Counted from the first letter of the stretch, positions 23,519-34,670 are shown. The stretch is DNA of 64,000 nucleotides from Megamerina dolium (GCA_963854835.1 OY978525.1:79167628-79231627); one strand, 5' to 3'. Notes: generated by a model from the sequence alone, not told the origin. Program-made: numbers and translations.

Positions 23519-24610
23519 CTATCTAAGTACCTTCTTTTTTGAACTGTTTTCTTTTCCGGTGCCTTTTTTAAGTTCTGTCTTTAATTTCTTTACATGTCTC
23601 TCATCCTTTGTTTTCTTCAAAGATTCTTGTAAAGCCTGCTGTAAAGCCTTGGTACGGATCGGAATCGGGGAGATCTCTTGTGGCATTATATAAGAGCTTG
23701 ATCTTATGCCAGTGGACATAGAAAGTTCGAATGAAACAGGTTCTACTATATCAGATTTCTGTTCTGATTGCGACAATTCAGAAGTTTGTATGGTTGGGAA
23801 TGAAGATGAAACTGTATTGTCTATGCTATCTACCGCTGATTCAGCTTCTTCTGCAGCCAAAAAGTCGTGGTCGTTAAATATATGCCTATTTAAGGGACAT
23901 ATTCCGGTTAAAGAAAAACCTTTGGCAGCAATTTCTCTTATTTGTGTTTTCATGTACGATCGACCTAATAATTCAATAATGTCAAAATTTATCCATGTTT
24001 TTGCATTATTTATAACCCAACATCATACACAAATTGTCTGTAATTAAGAATCCTCTTTCAGCTCCTATCTGTCTTCGACCTTTCAGAACCAAAACCTTCG
24101 GCATTTTGGCTGGCACAATGGATATTCCAGTTTCATCTACATTGTAAATGTTATTAGGGGAGAAATTGTAAGTTGTCATCTCCTTTTACAGCAAATCAAA
24201 GAAAATTGCCACGTTGTCCTTCGAAAACTCTCTAGCACGGGCTACAGATGTGCTGGTTGGTTGACAGAACGACAGAGATGGGTGACGTTTAAGAAATAAA
24301 CGTAACAAAACTCTCCCTGCAGTTTCTTTTAATGTTGAAAATGGGTTTGGTAAATTATGTTTTACAGCCAAATGAAATGTCAAGGATCCTATATCATTCC
24401 GTGTTAATAACAGTTTCGCTTCCATAAGTAATATATACTCGAGAAAAGAATCTTCAAATTCGGGTGGAAAACCTGGTTTTCTCCCAAGTTTAGCTACCAC
24501 TACTTCCTCTATAGGTCTTCCCTTATCAGCCACTAAACGCCGCAACGTGGTTTTAGGTACATTGTACTCCTTAGACGCCTTTCGGAGCTGGACTTGATTT
24601 TGATGCCATT
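23519..24610 (-). pseudogene. pogo/Tigger-like transposase, catalytic core deleted
   Basis: On minus: a psq/CENP-B-type helix-turn-helix (LRKASKEYNVPKTTLRRLV, about 24600-24540), a second DNA-binding stretch (KLGRKPGFPPEFEDSFLEYI and FLKRHPSLSFCQPTSTSVAR, to 24186), then past a TAA stop the first catalytic Asp block (NIYNVDETGISIVP, about 24150-24110). After about 24055 the sequence skips to the C-terminus GFSLTGICPLNRHIFNDHDF (23953-23519), which ends in a Lys-rich tail. The second and third catalytic acidic residues are missing. The family cuts and pastes DNA at TA; related genes have been domesticated as CENP-B-like proteins, but this one is clearly broken. Confidence 0.8.
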
Positions 24611-25001
24611 ATTATCCTTCAAAACAAAAATATTACTTAACTAGAATGAAACACGTGTCAAATATGGCCCACCGGTCCATATTATCAACATCTTAATGGC
24701 CATATTCCCCGCACTACACATTTCTCATTTGGTTATTTATTTATGCACACTTTACGAGTTATTTATTATTAATTTGATTCCACTTAAGAAAACCCGGTTC
24801 AAGCATTATATATTTAACACTCCAAAACATATTTTTCAATTAAAATTATACCAATAAAAACTTAAGAAAACTTACCAAAAGAATACTAAGTTACCACAAA
24901 AAAAAATGCTTAGCGCTATACTGCGCACATCTGTTTCACTACATTCGTCAAATGAATCGCCTTCTGCTAAAATATGTGCGAAATGAAGCCACTGTGTCTT
25001 A

Positions 25002-25529
25002 TAGCCTAGACAGACGGCAGCCTAATTCAGGATTACCGAGTTAATTCGAATTAACTCGGGCATTAACTGCAGCTAATCCGTATAAACTCTATGAGTTAAT
25101 TCTCAAAATAAAAGAGGATTAGGGCAATTTGCTATGGCAACACTGCTGAAAATTGTCTATTGTGAATTTTTTTCCATCCATTTTACAAAATATTAGGTGT
25201 GTTCGCTATCAAAAAACTTTCAACAATTGTTAACAGTTTTCAACATGAAAAGCATTGGCGAACAAATAAATCCAGCTGTCAGTTACGAACTGTGAATGTC
25301 AATTTACAACTTTCTGATAGTTTTCAGTTCACGTACTTCTTGTAGATTTTCTCATATCGAGAGTGACAGATGACAGAAACTGATAGTGATAGTAATGTAA
25401 GTGAGCAGACCTAATAAAACAGCAATCATCCGTTTAGTTAATCTGCAATACTGCCGTCTGTCAGGTTAATATTTTATTCGGATTAAGTGCGCCGGTAATT
25501 CGGAATTAGGCTGCCGTCTGTCTAGGCTA
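25002..25529. mobile_element. PIF/Harbinger-type MITE nested in the pogo-like element
   Basis: The termini are perfect inverted repeats of at least 25 bp (25002-25026 against 25505-25529, core TAGCCTAGACAGACGGCAGC), and are flanked by a 3 bp duplication TTA (24999-25001 and 25530-25532), the target preference of PIF/Harbinger elements. The 528 bp interior has no open frame of note. It sits inside the pogo-like element, so it inserted later. Confidence 0.8.
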
Positions 25530-25601
25530 TTAGCTTTGTGATTCAGAAGATGTTGAAGTGGGTCATATTATATACATGGGCCATATATGCCGAACTTACT
25601 T

Positions 25602-26500
25602 TATCAAGAATTTCGACCTTTTTCGTATACAAACACGATTAAAAAATTTGTCAAAATTTGTCCAGTATTTATGTATAGAGAGCATACTCTCAGAATTGTA
25701 ATTATATTGGAATAGCAAAATACGAGTATTTTTATAAAATAAAAAGAATTAAGTCCAATGACTAATTTGGCTGCCGCACGCTATTTATAACATCAAAAAT
25801 CAAGTTTTCAAACTACAAAAGGGTGTATTCGGTATGAAGACATACGCGAACGTATAAGGCGGCTGTTATGTTGAGAATCATACGATTGTCAATCACGAAT
25901 GCTGATCAATAAAGTATATATGTAGTGTTCAAGGGTTTTCGATCTCCAAACACAGAGACGATTTTTTCCACCTTTCATTACTCTTTAGTACTTTTTTCAT
26001 TTGACAATTCTCTACGTCACTTGTGCGCTTGGATTTGGAAAATAGTGGTGTTTGAAAATTTGAACTATGTAATGGATATGCAAATAAATTGTTATCGTCG
26101 ACGAGAAAAGCATAGATTAGTAATAACTAAGTGCTAACGTTTTGTTATTAATTTGCAAGAAATAAAACGTTCGCGTAAAACTAGATCAAAATATAATATA
26201 TATTATATAAATAATATATAAATATATATTTAAAAAACTAAAAAATATAATTCAATTTTCAATACGATATTACTTCATCTAATCACATCGAGTCAAATCT
26301 ACTTCTCCTAAATTGATATGACACTGGAATATTACACCGATGCTTCGAAATAGGAAAGATAATTGACAAAAGTGTGCGAGTTTGTATCCAAATCGTATCC
26401 AAATTTTACATTTCCTAAATGGAAAAAAAAACAAAAAACAGCTTTTTGAAAATTTTCGTGTTTAAAAATAAAGAATACGACTTCTCTTTTTCCTTTTATT
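25602..26500. other. AT-rich spacer, nothing recognised
   Basis: A plus frame at 25925-26137 has no family resemblance. TATA-rich runs at 26195-26235. No repeat family recognised. Confidence 0.45.
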
Positions 26501-26506
26501 AATGTT

Positions 26507-29191
26507 TTAAATGTTTATTTTGTTTTGTCTCAAAACGAAAAATTGCGGTAATCGAACTTCGCTGTTCTGTGATAATACAGTTTTAATTTTTTCACAGCTA
26601 TTTAGGTATGAAAAGTTATTTTTTTTTTGTTTAAATACTAAGAATTTATTGAATCTTTCTACTTTTCCGAGAAACTCACAATAAGTATTCAAATCTCGAT
26701 GGATGTTAACGTTCCTCATATACCAAGGCGCGTTTACAATAATTTGCAGGCATTTGGATTATATTCGCTGCAATTTTTCAATATTTGGGGGAGATGTGGT
26801 GCCCCATAACTGAATACCACAAGTCCAGATTGGCTTCAGGATTGTTTTATATAATAGCACTTTGTATTCGAGATTCAACTTCGACTTTTTGTGTAACAGC
26901 CACCATAACTGATTAATTTTAAGCTTGATCTGAGTTTTCTTTGCCCGTATGTGATTGTTCCAGGTCAGCCTTTTGTAGAGGTGAATACTCAAGTCCTTTG
27001 TTGAGGAGCACTGTGGAACTGATTGGCCATTTATTTTAAGTGGGGGACATGTATCTAGCCTTAGTGTGAAGGTTACATGTTAATGTATAGTTATTGTTGG
27101 GCATATCTTAAGTGTATAAGAGATACAGTAAGGGGCCCAAAACGCTTCCTTGTGGAACGCCAGCGTGAATATCCAATGGATTTGTTGTGTAATCCTTGTG
27201 ATGTACGAGAAATTGTCTTTTCGTGAGATAGCTACTAAGCAATGAGGAGACATTTGCAGGCAGTAATAGTTTGAGTTTGTAAATAAGGCCATCGTGCCAT
27301 ACTTTATCGAAAACTGAAGTGATATCAAGAAAGACAGCTGAACAATACTTTTTTCTTCAAAAGTGTTCCTTATCAGAGTTAAAATGCGGTGAATTGTGCT
27401 CTATTGTGCCGTGCTGTTTTCTAAATCCAAACTGATGTTGGGGAATCAATTGGTTGAGATTAAAAAATGGAGTTATATTTATGACTTTTCGAATATTTTA
27501 GAGAGTAGAGGCAGGAGGCTGATAGGTCTGTACGATGCAACTTTTGTAGGGTCTTTTTCTGATTTTGCTATCATAATAATTTTTGAAGTTTTCCAGCATT
27601 TGGGATACTGTTTAATACGAAGGATAGCATTGAAAATGTGCGTGAGATGAATTACTGAAGCTGGAAGGAGCTCTTTTATCATTTTACCAGTAATTTTATC
27701 TGAACAGGTGATTTTTTTTGGGTTTAAATCATTAAAAATAGCTTTGAATATGTCCTTTTTTTAAATTTTGAGCTTTATTAAGCAAGGTTGAGAAGTTAAT
27801 TTTGGTAATGAGGACTGTGATTGGGTGTAAACATTTTTTTTAAGTGGTTTGCAAAAGCCAAACCCTTCTCATAGTTGCTTCTAGTCCAATTACCGTCACT
27901 CGAACTAATTGGGGAATCAGTGAGAATTGGCCGATTTGAGATTTTTGCTGATTTCCACAAAGAGTAGTCTGACGCTTCACCAGGTGTTAATTTGGCTATG
28001 TGATCTTCCAACTCCTTGTTGTTTTTATTTTTTAGGACTTGCTTTAACTTTCGATTGCAGTGCTGTAGCTGTGTTTTCAGATTCGGTGATCTGAATTCTT
28101 GCCATTTACTTCGGAGCCTTCTTTTTGTCTTACTAGTAATTCAATGTTGGCTGGTGTGTAAGGGCTATAGTTTGATTGCTTGTATACCCTTGTGCAGGTG
28201 GCTGAGCTGAGAGCTAATGAGAGCAACTGGTTGAATTTTTCGAGTGCTGAGTCTACATCGTATCCATTTCTTAATACATTACTCAGAGGAAGATGGGAAT
28301 TTACATATTTCTTGAATTTCAACCAGTCTTTTTTTTTTCTAACGCAATTGCCTTGGGAGCTTGGTGATTTTATAGATATTACCTTGGGTAAGTGATCAGA
28401 TGAGAGATCATAATTACAAGATATTTTCCATCTGCAAACCTTTGGCGACTCCAAAGTCTATGAGATCGAGTATCTTTCTCTTGTCCGTCGGCCAATATGT
28501 CGGTTGACCATTTGAGATTTCATCGTAGCCGTGGTTAGTTATGATTGAGGATAGTCTTCTGCCTTTTGGAGTTATTAACCGGGAGCCCCAGTGAGTATGT
28601 TTGGCGTTGAAATCGCCAGCAATCAAGAATTTGTTACCAAGAGTTGAGAAAAATTCTTTATATTACTGTTCGGTAATACTGTATCTTGGGGGACAGTATA
28701 TCGCAGATATTACTAGCTTAGAGATGTACTCTTCCAGGCATATAGATGTTGCTTGCAAGTAGACTCTACTGAAATCCTCGAGAACATGATGTTTTATTCT
28801 GTTTTTTTATCAATATGGCAGTTCCTCCGCGTGTCTTACCATGCGGATGATTTGTGGTGTACAGTTTGTAATGTGGTATTCCGTAGCAATGTTTGTCAGT
28901 GAAATTGGTATCAGATATCATCATTATGTTGATCTGGTTAGATTCAAGGAATTGAATTACCTCCAAACGGTTCTGGCTTAAGCCGTTCGATTTCCAGTGG
29001 CATACCTTGAGACGACTCATGGTATTTATGGTCTGGATAGCAATGTTTGGAGTAACATAGATTGATTTTTCATCATTTCTTGCATCATTGTTTGCATTGA
29101 GTTCATGAATTGATTCATGTTCTGGATTAGTGTTTGAATCAATGTTCAAGTGTACTTGTCTGTTGGGTGGGCAGTGAGTGCTTCTGCTCAT
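26507..29191 (-). pseudogene. Jockey ORF2: endonuclease and reverse transcriptase, broken
   Basis: Frames in order on minus: 29191-28766 (endonuclease start, LKVCHWKSNGLSQNRLEVIQ and TRGGTAILIKK), 28626-28414 (AGDFNAKHTHWGSRL), 28454-28077 (SSDHLPKVISI), a linker, 27682-27479 (RT start: YPKCWKTSKIIMIAK, SYRPISLLPLLSKIFEK), 27320-27080 (LDIHAGVPQGSVLGPLL region), 26992-26759 (thumb: LYKTILKPIWTCGIQLWGT) and 26719-26507 (C-terminus). The palm active site, which reads FADDTAIL in the 52 kb copy, is deleted at the junction near 27079. Confidence 0.85.
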
Positions 29192-29309
29192 TATTTACAT
29201 TGCTTTGTTGGTGTGAGTTTTGCTTTTAAACACTAGCGTATGAAATGGTTTGATTCTTGTTTGGGATTGCAGAGAAGATTTGTGTTGCATCAAGATTTTG
29301 TCTCTGACT

Positions 29310-30130
29310 TTAGTTGGCTATCTGAGTTTGCTCAACTGGTTTTAGAGGTTGTTTGCTAGAGGAGAAATCTAGCTTTAGGGTTGTAAATACGTGGCAACCT
29401 CTATAATTTGCGGTGTGATTACCTCCACAATTGCTGCATTTTTTCATGCTAGCATCGCCTTTAGACTTTGAGCATATTCTTGATTTATGAAGATTTCCAC
29501 AAATCACACAAACAGCTGGCAGGGTACAATATGTCTTAGTATGTCCATATTCTTGGCAGTTGCTGCACTGACGAGGTCGAGTTCTCTTATGGGGTTCTTC
29601 GATTGTGATTTAGCGATGCAATAAATATCGAAATTTATATATGGGGTGCACTTAACCTATTTTTAGGGTTTTCGTTTCAGGTTGAAGCTAAATGCGATAT
29701 AACGGTTGAGGTATATTGCTCTTGTTGAGAATGTTGAATACTGTTTTGGCTTGAAACCCTTCTTCCTGAAGGGTGAGTTTGATTTCGTTAATATCAACGT
29801 TGGGTTCGACGCCTTTGAGTACAAGATAAAGATTCCAACATCAAATTCTGCAATTACTTTGCGATAATGAGTTTCGCTATAGATTTGCACTTTCGTTTCC
29901 TCAATTTGTCCTTTGCGAATAGGAACAACGTGGAAATTCTTTGGTCCTATGAGGCTTGTTATTCTGGAATTCAACTTATCTGAGTTGCGTTCTCTTAAGA
30001 AAATGGGTGGGGGTTTGAAATTTTTCTTGGAGATAATATTTTCGTCACTTTCATCACCTGAAAGCAGAGCGTATCTATTTTCCGAACTAATAGGGGCAGT
30101 GTTCTGCTTTTGAATTTTTGTTGAATTCAT
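29310..30130 (-). pseudogene. Jockey ORF1 (gag-like, three CCHC knuckles)
   Basis: The N-terminal frame 30130-29663 includes SSENRYALLSGDESDENI, a motif common in ORF1 of Jockey-clade and telomeric elements. After a frameshift, about 29580-29310 gives three zinc knuckles: CSNCQEYGHTKTYC, CVICGNLHKSRIC and CSNCGGNHTANYRGC. ORF1 proteins bind element RNA. The frame break near 29600-29663 inactivates it. Confidence 0.8.
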
Positions 30131-30756
30131 TTGTTTTGAATTTTGAGGACTTCTTTTTCGCCTTACTACAGTAATGTAGCGATCAATTCCAATTCTATTA
30201 CTGGTTCTGTAATAGTCATCGCACTAGTTGCTTTTACTACTGGGTCATGCATTTCAGTAGAAAGGCCGTTATTTGTTTGCTTTGATGTTGTAGCTGAAGG
30301 TGTTACAGCAGGAGAAACGTATTGAACACTCCAAGGTATAGAGGGAGATAGCAAGAATGATAGAAATACAGATTGTGCCCTGAGTGAACAGTTATCTTTT
30401 TTGGTTTGAGTTTGACAGCCAACTGTTCGTATGCACACGTCATAAACGAAGAAAACATTAACCTAAAGGGACAAATACATTTTTATAATTCTTGTATTTA
30501 TATAGCACGCGGTTACTTATTGATTGAATAAATGGTGATTTTTAAGGTGTGCAGTGTCGAGTGTCGAGTTGCAATAACGATAATTGCGACAAATTGTTAT
30601 TAAAGAATTATTTTACCTTTCCGTGTGGTGTGGATTTGGCAAAAAAGTGGATTAGTTTCTGTCGGCGATTAAGTCCTTTCAACCACAAAAATAGTGTGAT
30701 TTGCAAGAACCATTTCATAGATGATGATTTTATAAACCTCAAGCAATATGAAATGG

Positions 30757-30818
30757 GTAAAATTTATTTATTGTATTAGCACAGCATTTGCATTTTTGAA
30801 ATGTTCTTAATTTTCCAG
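30757..30818 (+). other. intron 1 of the THAP gene
   Basis: 62 bp, GTAAAA donor and TTAATTTTCCAG acceptor with a pyrimidine-rich tract. It splits a Gly codon and joins the THAP core to its AVPTIF-like box, which supports the model. Confidence 0.7.
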
Positions 30819-30977
30819 GCTTTACGTCAAAACTTAAATTGAAGCGCGGTGTTGTGCAAACTATTTGCCGAGTATCTGGTGGGACAACTCTTCGGGAACA
30901 GCGGGTGCAACGAAGAGAAAATAAGCACATCGTTGCTATGTTGTTGCATCAACAAAGTTCGGAAATTGCAGTTAATG

Positions 30978-31040
30978 GTAACAAAAAATCGTTAGTTATT
31001 GTATGTAAATATTCAACTGCTTAAATTAACTTATTAACAG
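30978..31040 (+). other. intron 2 of the THAP gene
   Basis: 63 bp, donor GTAACA, acceptor TTATTAACAG. It splits an Asp codon and keeps the frame open for another 52 residues. Confidence 0.6.
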
Positions 31041-31398
31041 ATCTCGGATTAGATTGTGTTGAAGTTGGCGACAATGTCAGCATCATTATTACAGGAGCCA
31101 GCTCGGTGATCGAGGAAGATAAAGAAAATTTGCCCTTCCACTCTTCAAATGTCCTTGGAGAAGCCTCAAACTCTCCTGTAAAAATGTATCGCCTTTAAAC
31201 ACACGGAAAGGAATTATGTATATAATATACACGTTTCAAAAAGCAGTTTAGCAAAACTGCGCAAGAATGTAGAAACATAGAAGAAAAGCTGAAGAGTATA
31301 TTCACTAGCGGACAGATAAACAAACTGAAAAATGCGAACAAAAAACAATATTGGCATTAGAATGATGTTTCCCATTCAATCACAATTAATGAAACGTA

Positions 31399-32985
31399 AC
31401 AAAACATGGTAATTAGCAGTACCAGATTTCAACATCTCGACATCCATAAAGCGACGTGGCTGCCTCTCCAGAGCAAAGAAGAAAAAACAAAATTGATCAC
31501 GGGATAATTGACGGTAGGCATGCTTCCAGTCCCACACAGAGAAAGCTTGACGTCAATAAACTGCAATCACCAGAGACAGCAAATGCTTTTAACACTCGAT
31601 TATTGCAGAGGGTAAGTGTTCTGCTTATGCAAAACACTTTCCCTCTTGATGATACAAGTGCACAGTGGACACACATATTCCACTCCATGACTATTGCTGG
31701 ATTGGAATATGTGTGTGTATTGTGTAAAGTTAAGAATAAGACTCGAAAATTTTTTGAGGAGTCCGGTCGCCTGAGTGGCTGTTTAAACCCCGGGGCCTCT
31801 TCCTGACGTGACAACAATCTCCCGAACTCCACAATCACGGATGATGGAATAGATGTTCCACCACCCGACCATGATGAGGTCAGAGAGGCCACTTCTAGGC
31901 TGTAAAACAATAAAGCTGCAGGTCCTGCCGAGTTGTTGAAGACCGGAGGCTATGAGCTGCTCACCAGCGTGCTCATAAGTAAAATATGATCGGATGAAGA
32001 TCAAATTCTGGAGAAGATCCAAGAAAAACAGATCGACACACACCATATATTTGTTGATTATAAAACCGCTTTCTACAGTCCGGTAAGGGATTACCTCCAC
32101 AACAATGCCTGAGTTCGGTATTTCTGCGAAGCTCATCGGGCTTTGCCCGTTGTGCAGTGAAAATTGGAAAGGATCTCTCCCCGCCGTTTAATACCGAACG
32201 GGGTTTCAGACAAAGTGATTCGTTATCGTGCGACTTCTTCAATCTTATTATGGAGAAAATAATACGAGCTGCTGATCTACGACATAATGGCACTATGACA
32301 TATGCCGATGATATTGACATAATCGCATGAACACGAGAGCATGAACACGAGTGCAGCATTCTAAGAGTTAAAAAGAGAGTCGCGTCGAATGGGTCTCACG
32401 GCGAAAGAGGGCAAGACGAAGTACCGGAGACAAAGAGTCCTAGTGTCTTGGACAGCACGTCACTCTTGATAACTATGCTTTTGAAGTAGTGAAGGACTTT
32501 CTCTATTTTAGAACCCGCAGTATCACCAGTAATGATGGCAGCCTGGAGATATTGCGAAGGATTACTCTTGCTTTACAGGTGCTACTTTGGGCTAAGTAAG
32601 CAACTGAAAAGTCAGGCCCTCTCTCGAGCAACGAAATATACACTTTACAAATCTTTCATCGTGCCTGTCCTTACATAACGACAAGCCGAAACTTGGACAA
32701 TTTCCACCTCAAAAGTCCTACGCAAAATCTTTGGAACTATTTGCGTTAGTGGCGAGTATCGAATAAGGTATAACCATGAGCTGTATGAGCTGTATGCAGA
32801 CACCGACATAGTAAAGCGCATTAAAATTCAGTGGCTGCGCTGGCTAGGTGGAAAGATCAACTACTGCAGAACTTATCAGCGCTTGGAATTTTTAACTAGC
32901 GCCAACTAGCGAAGAAAAGAGTTGGCTGGCGAAGCATGGTAGATTCAGCCTAAATCGATATTCGATTGTAATGGCCACATAAGTA
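31399..32985 (+). mobile_element. RTE-like non-LTR retrotransposon, copy 3 (5'-truncated)
   Basis: Starts inside the endonuclease (AACATGGTAATTAGCAGTAC, matching copy 2) and runs to the shared 3' end GCCACATAAGTAC. Recognisable pieces in changing frames: TRFQHLDIHKATWLP, KTRKFFEESGRLSGCLNPGA, LEKIQEKQIDTHHIFVDYK, the RT palm with the active site in MTYADDIDIIA (about 32297-32330), and the C-terminal RKIFGTICVSGEYRIRYNHEL. Many frameshifts; not coding now. It is fused to the broken THAP gene at its 5' side. Confidence 0.8.
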
Positions 32986-33152
32986 CGAAGGCAGCTCCAG
33001 AACTACCCGACCTGACATATTGATTGGCACCAAAATTATTTTGGTGAAAAGTGGCAACCTTATAAAACATATGTTTTAAGTTCCAAGGCTACGTTGTTTA
33101 GTATTTTTTTTTTGAGCCATCGAAAGTTAACGACCTCAGTTAATTTGTAAAC

Positions 33153-34670
33153 ATGGAAAAAATTAGTCACCGTTATGTAATTTAATACTTTCATTTGAAA
33201 GGTCTCAGTCCGAATATTAAAGCCGAACTAGATTCTACTCTGGGAGAGTCTGCTCCTTCGTTTATGATCATAAAATATTGGGTGGCAGAGTTTAAACAAG
33301 GTCGTACAAGCAGTCAAGACGAACACCGTAGTGGTCGACCAATGGAGGTGGCCACGCCAGAAACGGTTAAGAAAATCCACAAAATAGTATTGTATGATCA
33401 CCGGCTGAAGGTGCGTGAGTAGGTGAAATTACAGGCATTTCAAAAAGTGCTATTCATCGTATATTGACCGAAAATTTAGATATGAAAAAGCTGTGTGTAA
33501 GATGGATGCCGCGTTGCTCTCAATAGAACAAAAACAACGTGGTGAAGATGGTGTAGTGGTACCATATCATCGCATATGCATGCCATTGTGCATAGCACTA
33601 TACTGTACTGTACAACAATACATTACGTATATACAAATATGCTTGCATCAACTACACATACGGTCAACATATGTATATCACTATGTACATACATATTCAT
33701 ACATACATATCTACTTTTGTTTTACTTTTGTTTACATTTCGTTTTTCTTTAAATGCACAGTCGCACAGTCAACATGTTAGGTTGATATTTTCGATCACTT
33801 GCATTGATATAGAATATTATTATATTGTGTTTACACAATTATGAATTATTGTGACGCCACTCTAAGTGTTATGTATGTATGACCAATTAACCCAAATCTA
33901 AGTATTGGTTTTTGCTGCAGTCGAGGTGTTGATTGATATAGGTCAGCTTATGGAAATGGATGGGAATATTGGAAATTCTGGAAAGAATTATTCTGTAGAA
34001 TTGAACCGACACAAATGCGTTACAGTTTCCTTTTCTCAAAATATCAAGCTTGTTGTGGTAACATACGAGCTGTAATTAATGGAGCGGTGCAACCGCTTTG
34101 ACGAACTTTAAGGACAGAGACATAGTTAATGATTAGTCTAGTTGGTTAGTCCTATATGAGGCAATCCTTGCCCAGGACTAACATTTCTCAGCTCGAACTA
34201 TCTTTTCATCTATTACAATGGTTCTATCGAGTGTTTGGCGATGTTTCACAGTAATAAAGAATTTTTGCATCGATTCGTAACCATGGATGAGACATGGGTC
34301 CACCACTTCACACCTGAGACAAAGGAAGAGTCAAAACAGTGGACTGAAAGGGGTGAAGGCGAAGACAGTTCCATTTGCACGCAAGATTATGGCGTCTGTT
34401 TTTTGGGATGCACGTGGGATAACTTTTATTGATTATCTTCAGGAAAAACAATCAACGGCGAGTATTCTGCCATTTTGCTGCACCGTTTAAGTGATGAAAT
34501 TAAAGAAAAAAGGCCGCATTTGTCGAAAAAGAAAGTGTTGTTTCATTAAGACAATGCACCAGTTCATACATCCGCTATTGCGATGGCTAAAATGAATGAG
34601 TTACAGGTCGAATTGCTTCAGCACGCATTTTATTCTATTTCCAAATTTGAAAATATGGCTTGGTGGTAGA
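33153..34670 (+). pseudogene. mariner transposase, split by a solo LTR
   Basis: Starts MEKISHRYVI at 33153. After one stop the helix-turn-helix region reads GLSPNIKAELDSTLGE, YWVAEFKQGRTS and EHRSGRPMEVATPETVKKI. After the inserted LTR it resumes with ECLAMFHSNKEFLHRFVTMD and the first catalytic block DETWVHHFTPETKEESKQW, then in another frame FARKIMASVFWDARGITFID, and later VLFH-DNAPVHTSAIAMAK with a stop replacing one residue. The last catalytic block (usually PYSPDLAPSD) is degraded to HAFYSISKFENM. Inactive. Confidence 0.8.
33552..34217. mobile_element. solo LTR inserted in the mariner element
   Basis: The insert starts TGTAGTGGTACC and ends CATCTATTACA, i.e. TG..CA, and is flanked by a 4 bp duplication ATGG (33548-33551 and 34218-34221). 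Removing it restores the spacing of the mariner transposase. Size 666 bp fits a solo LTR left by recombination. It is unlike the gypsy LTRs at 13-19 kb; family unknown. Confidence 0.65.

Larger units (their letters stand above)
23007..25601. mobile_element. pogo-like DNA transposon with TA target duplications
   Basis: Inverted termini start GAGTAAGTTCGACATA at 23007 and, on the other strand, AAGTAAGTTCGGCATA at 25601, each flanked by TA (23005-23006 and 25602-25603). Several TATGGCCCA/TATGGACC motifs recur inside the termini (about 23030, 23225, 24660, 24702, 25575) and could be transposase-binding sites. Total length is 2,595 bp, of which 528 bp is a nested MITE (25002-25529). The internal gene (23519-24610, minus) has lost its catalytic centre. 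Confidence 0.8.
26500..30450 (-). mobile_element. Jockey-type non-LTR retrotransposon, near full length
   Basis: In minus orientation it carries a leader, ORF1 (gag-like with three zinc knuckles, about 30130-29310) and ORF2 (endonuclease then RT, about 29191-26507). Order and motifs are those of the Jockey clade. A second, 5'-truncated copy at 52025-52742 gives a reference: this copy lacks about 150 bp covering the catalytic FADD motif at 27079-27080. Both ORFs have frameshifts. Confidence 0.85.
30549..31198 (+). pseudogene. THAP-domain gene (P-element/THAP9-like), three exons
   Basis: Three exons splice in phase: 30549-30756, 30819-30977 and 31041-31198, with introns of 62 and 63 bp having GT..AG ends. 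The joined 525 bp encode 174 residues and a stop. Residues 3-55 form a THAP zinc-binding pattern: C3 and C8, W34 in KKWISF, C52 and H55 in VICKNHF, then KLKLKRGVVQTICRV, matching the AVPTIF box. The THAP domain binds DNA; in P elements it recognises the transposon ends. The expected ATG is GTG (30549) with a stop just upstream, so the start is lost. Downstream, in the same frame past stops, FSKTAQECRNIEEKLKSIF and SGQINKLKNANKKQYWH (31240-31358) resemble the coiled coil and following region of P transposase. The rest is cut off by an RTE-like copy at about 31399. Confidence 0.7.

Noticed and set aside
27396..28395. Plus-strand frames across 27.4-28.4 kb
   Set aside because: They are antisense to the recognisable Jockey ORF2.
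31456..31910. Frames on both strands around 31.5-31.9 kb taken as genes
   Set aside because: They lie in a degenerate RTE-like copy; the sense fragments match its endonuclease and linker, the antisense ones are shadows.
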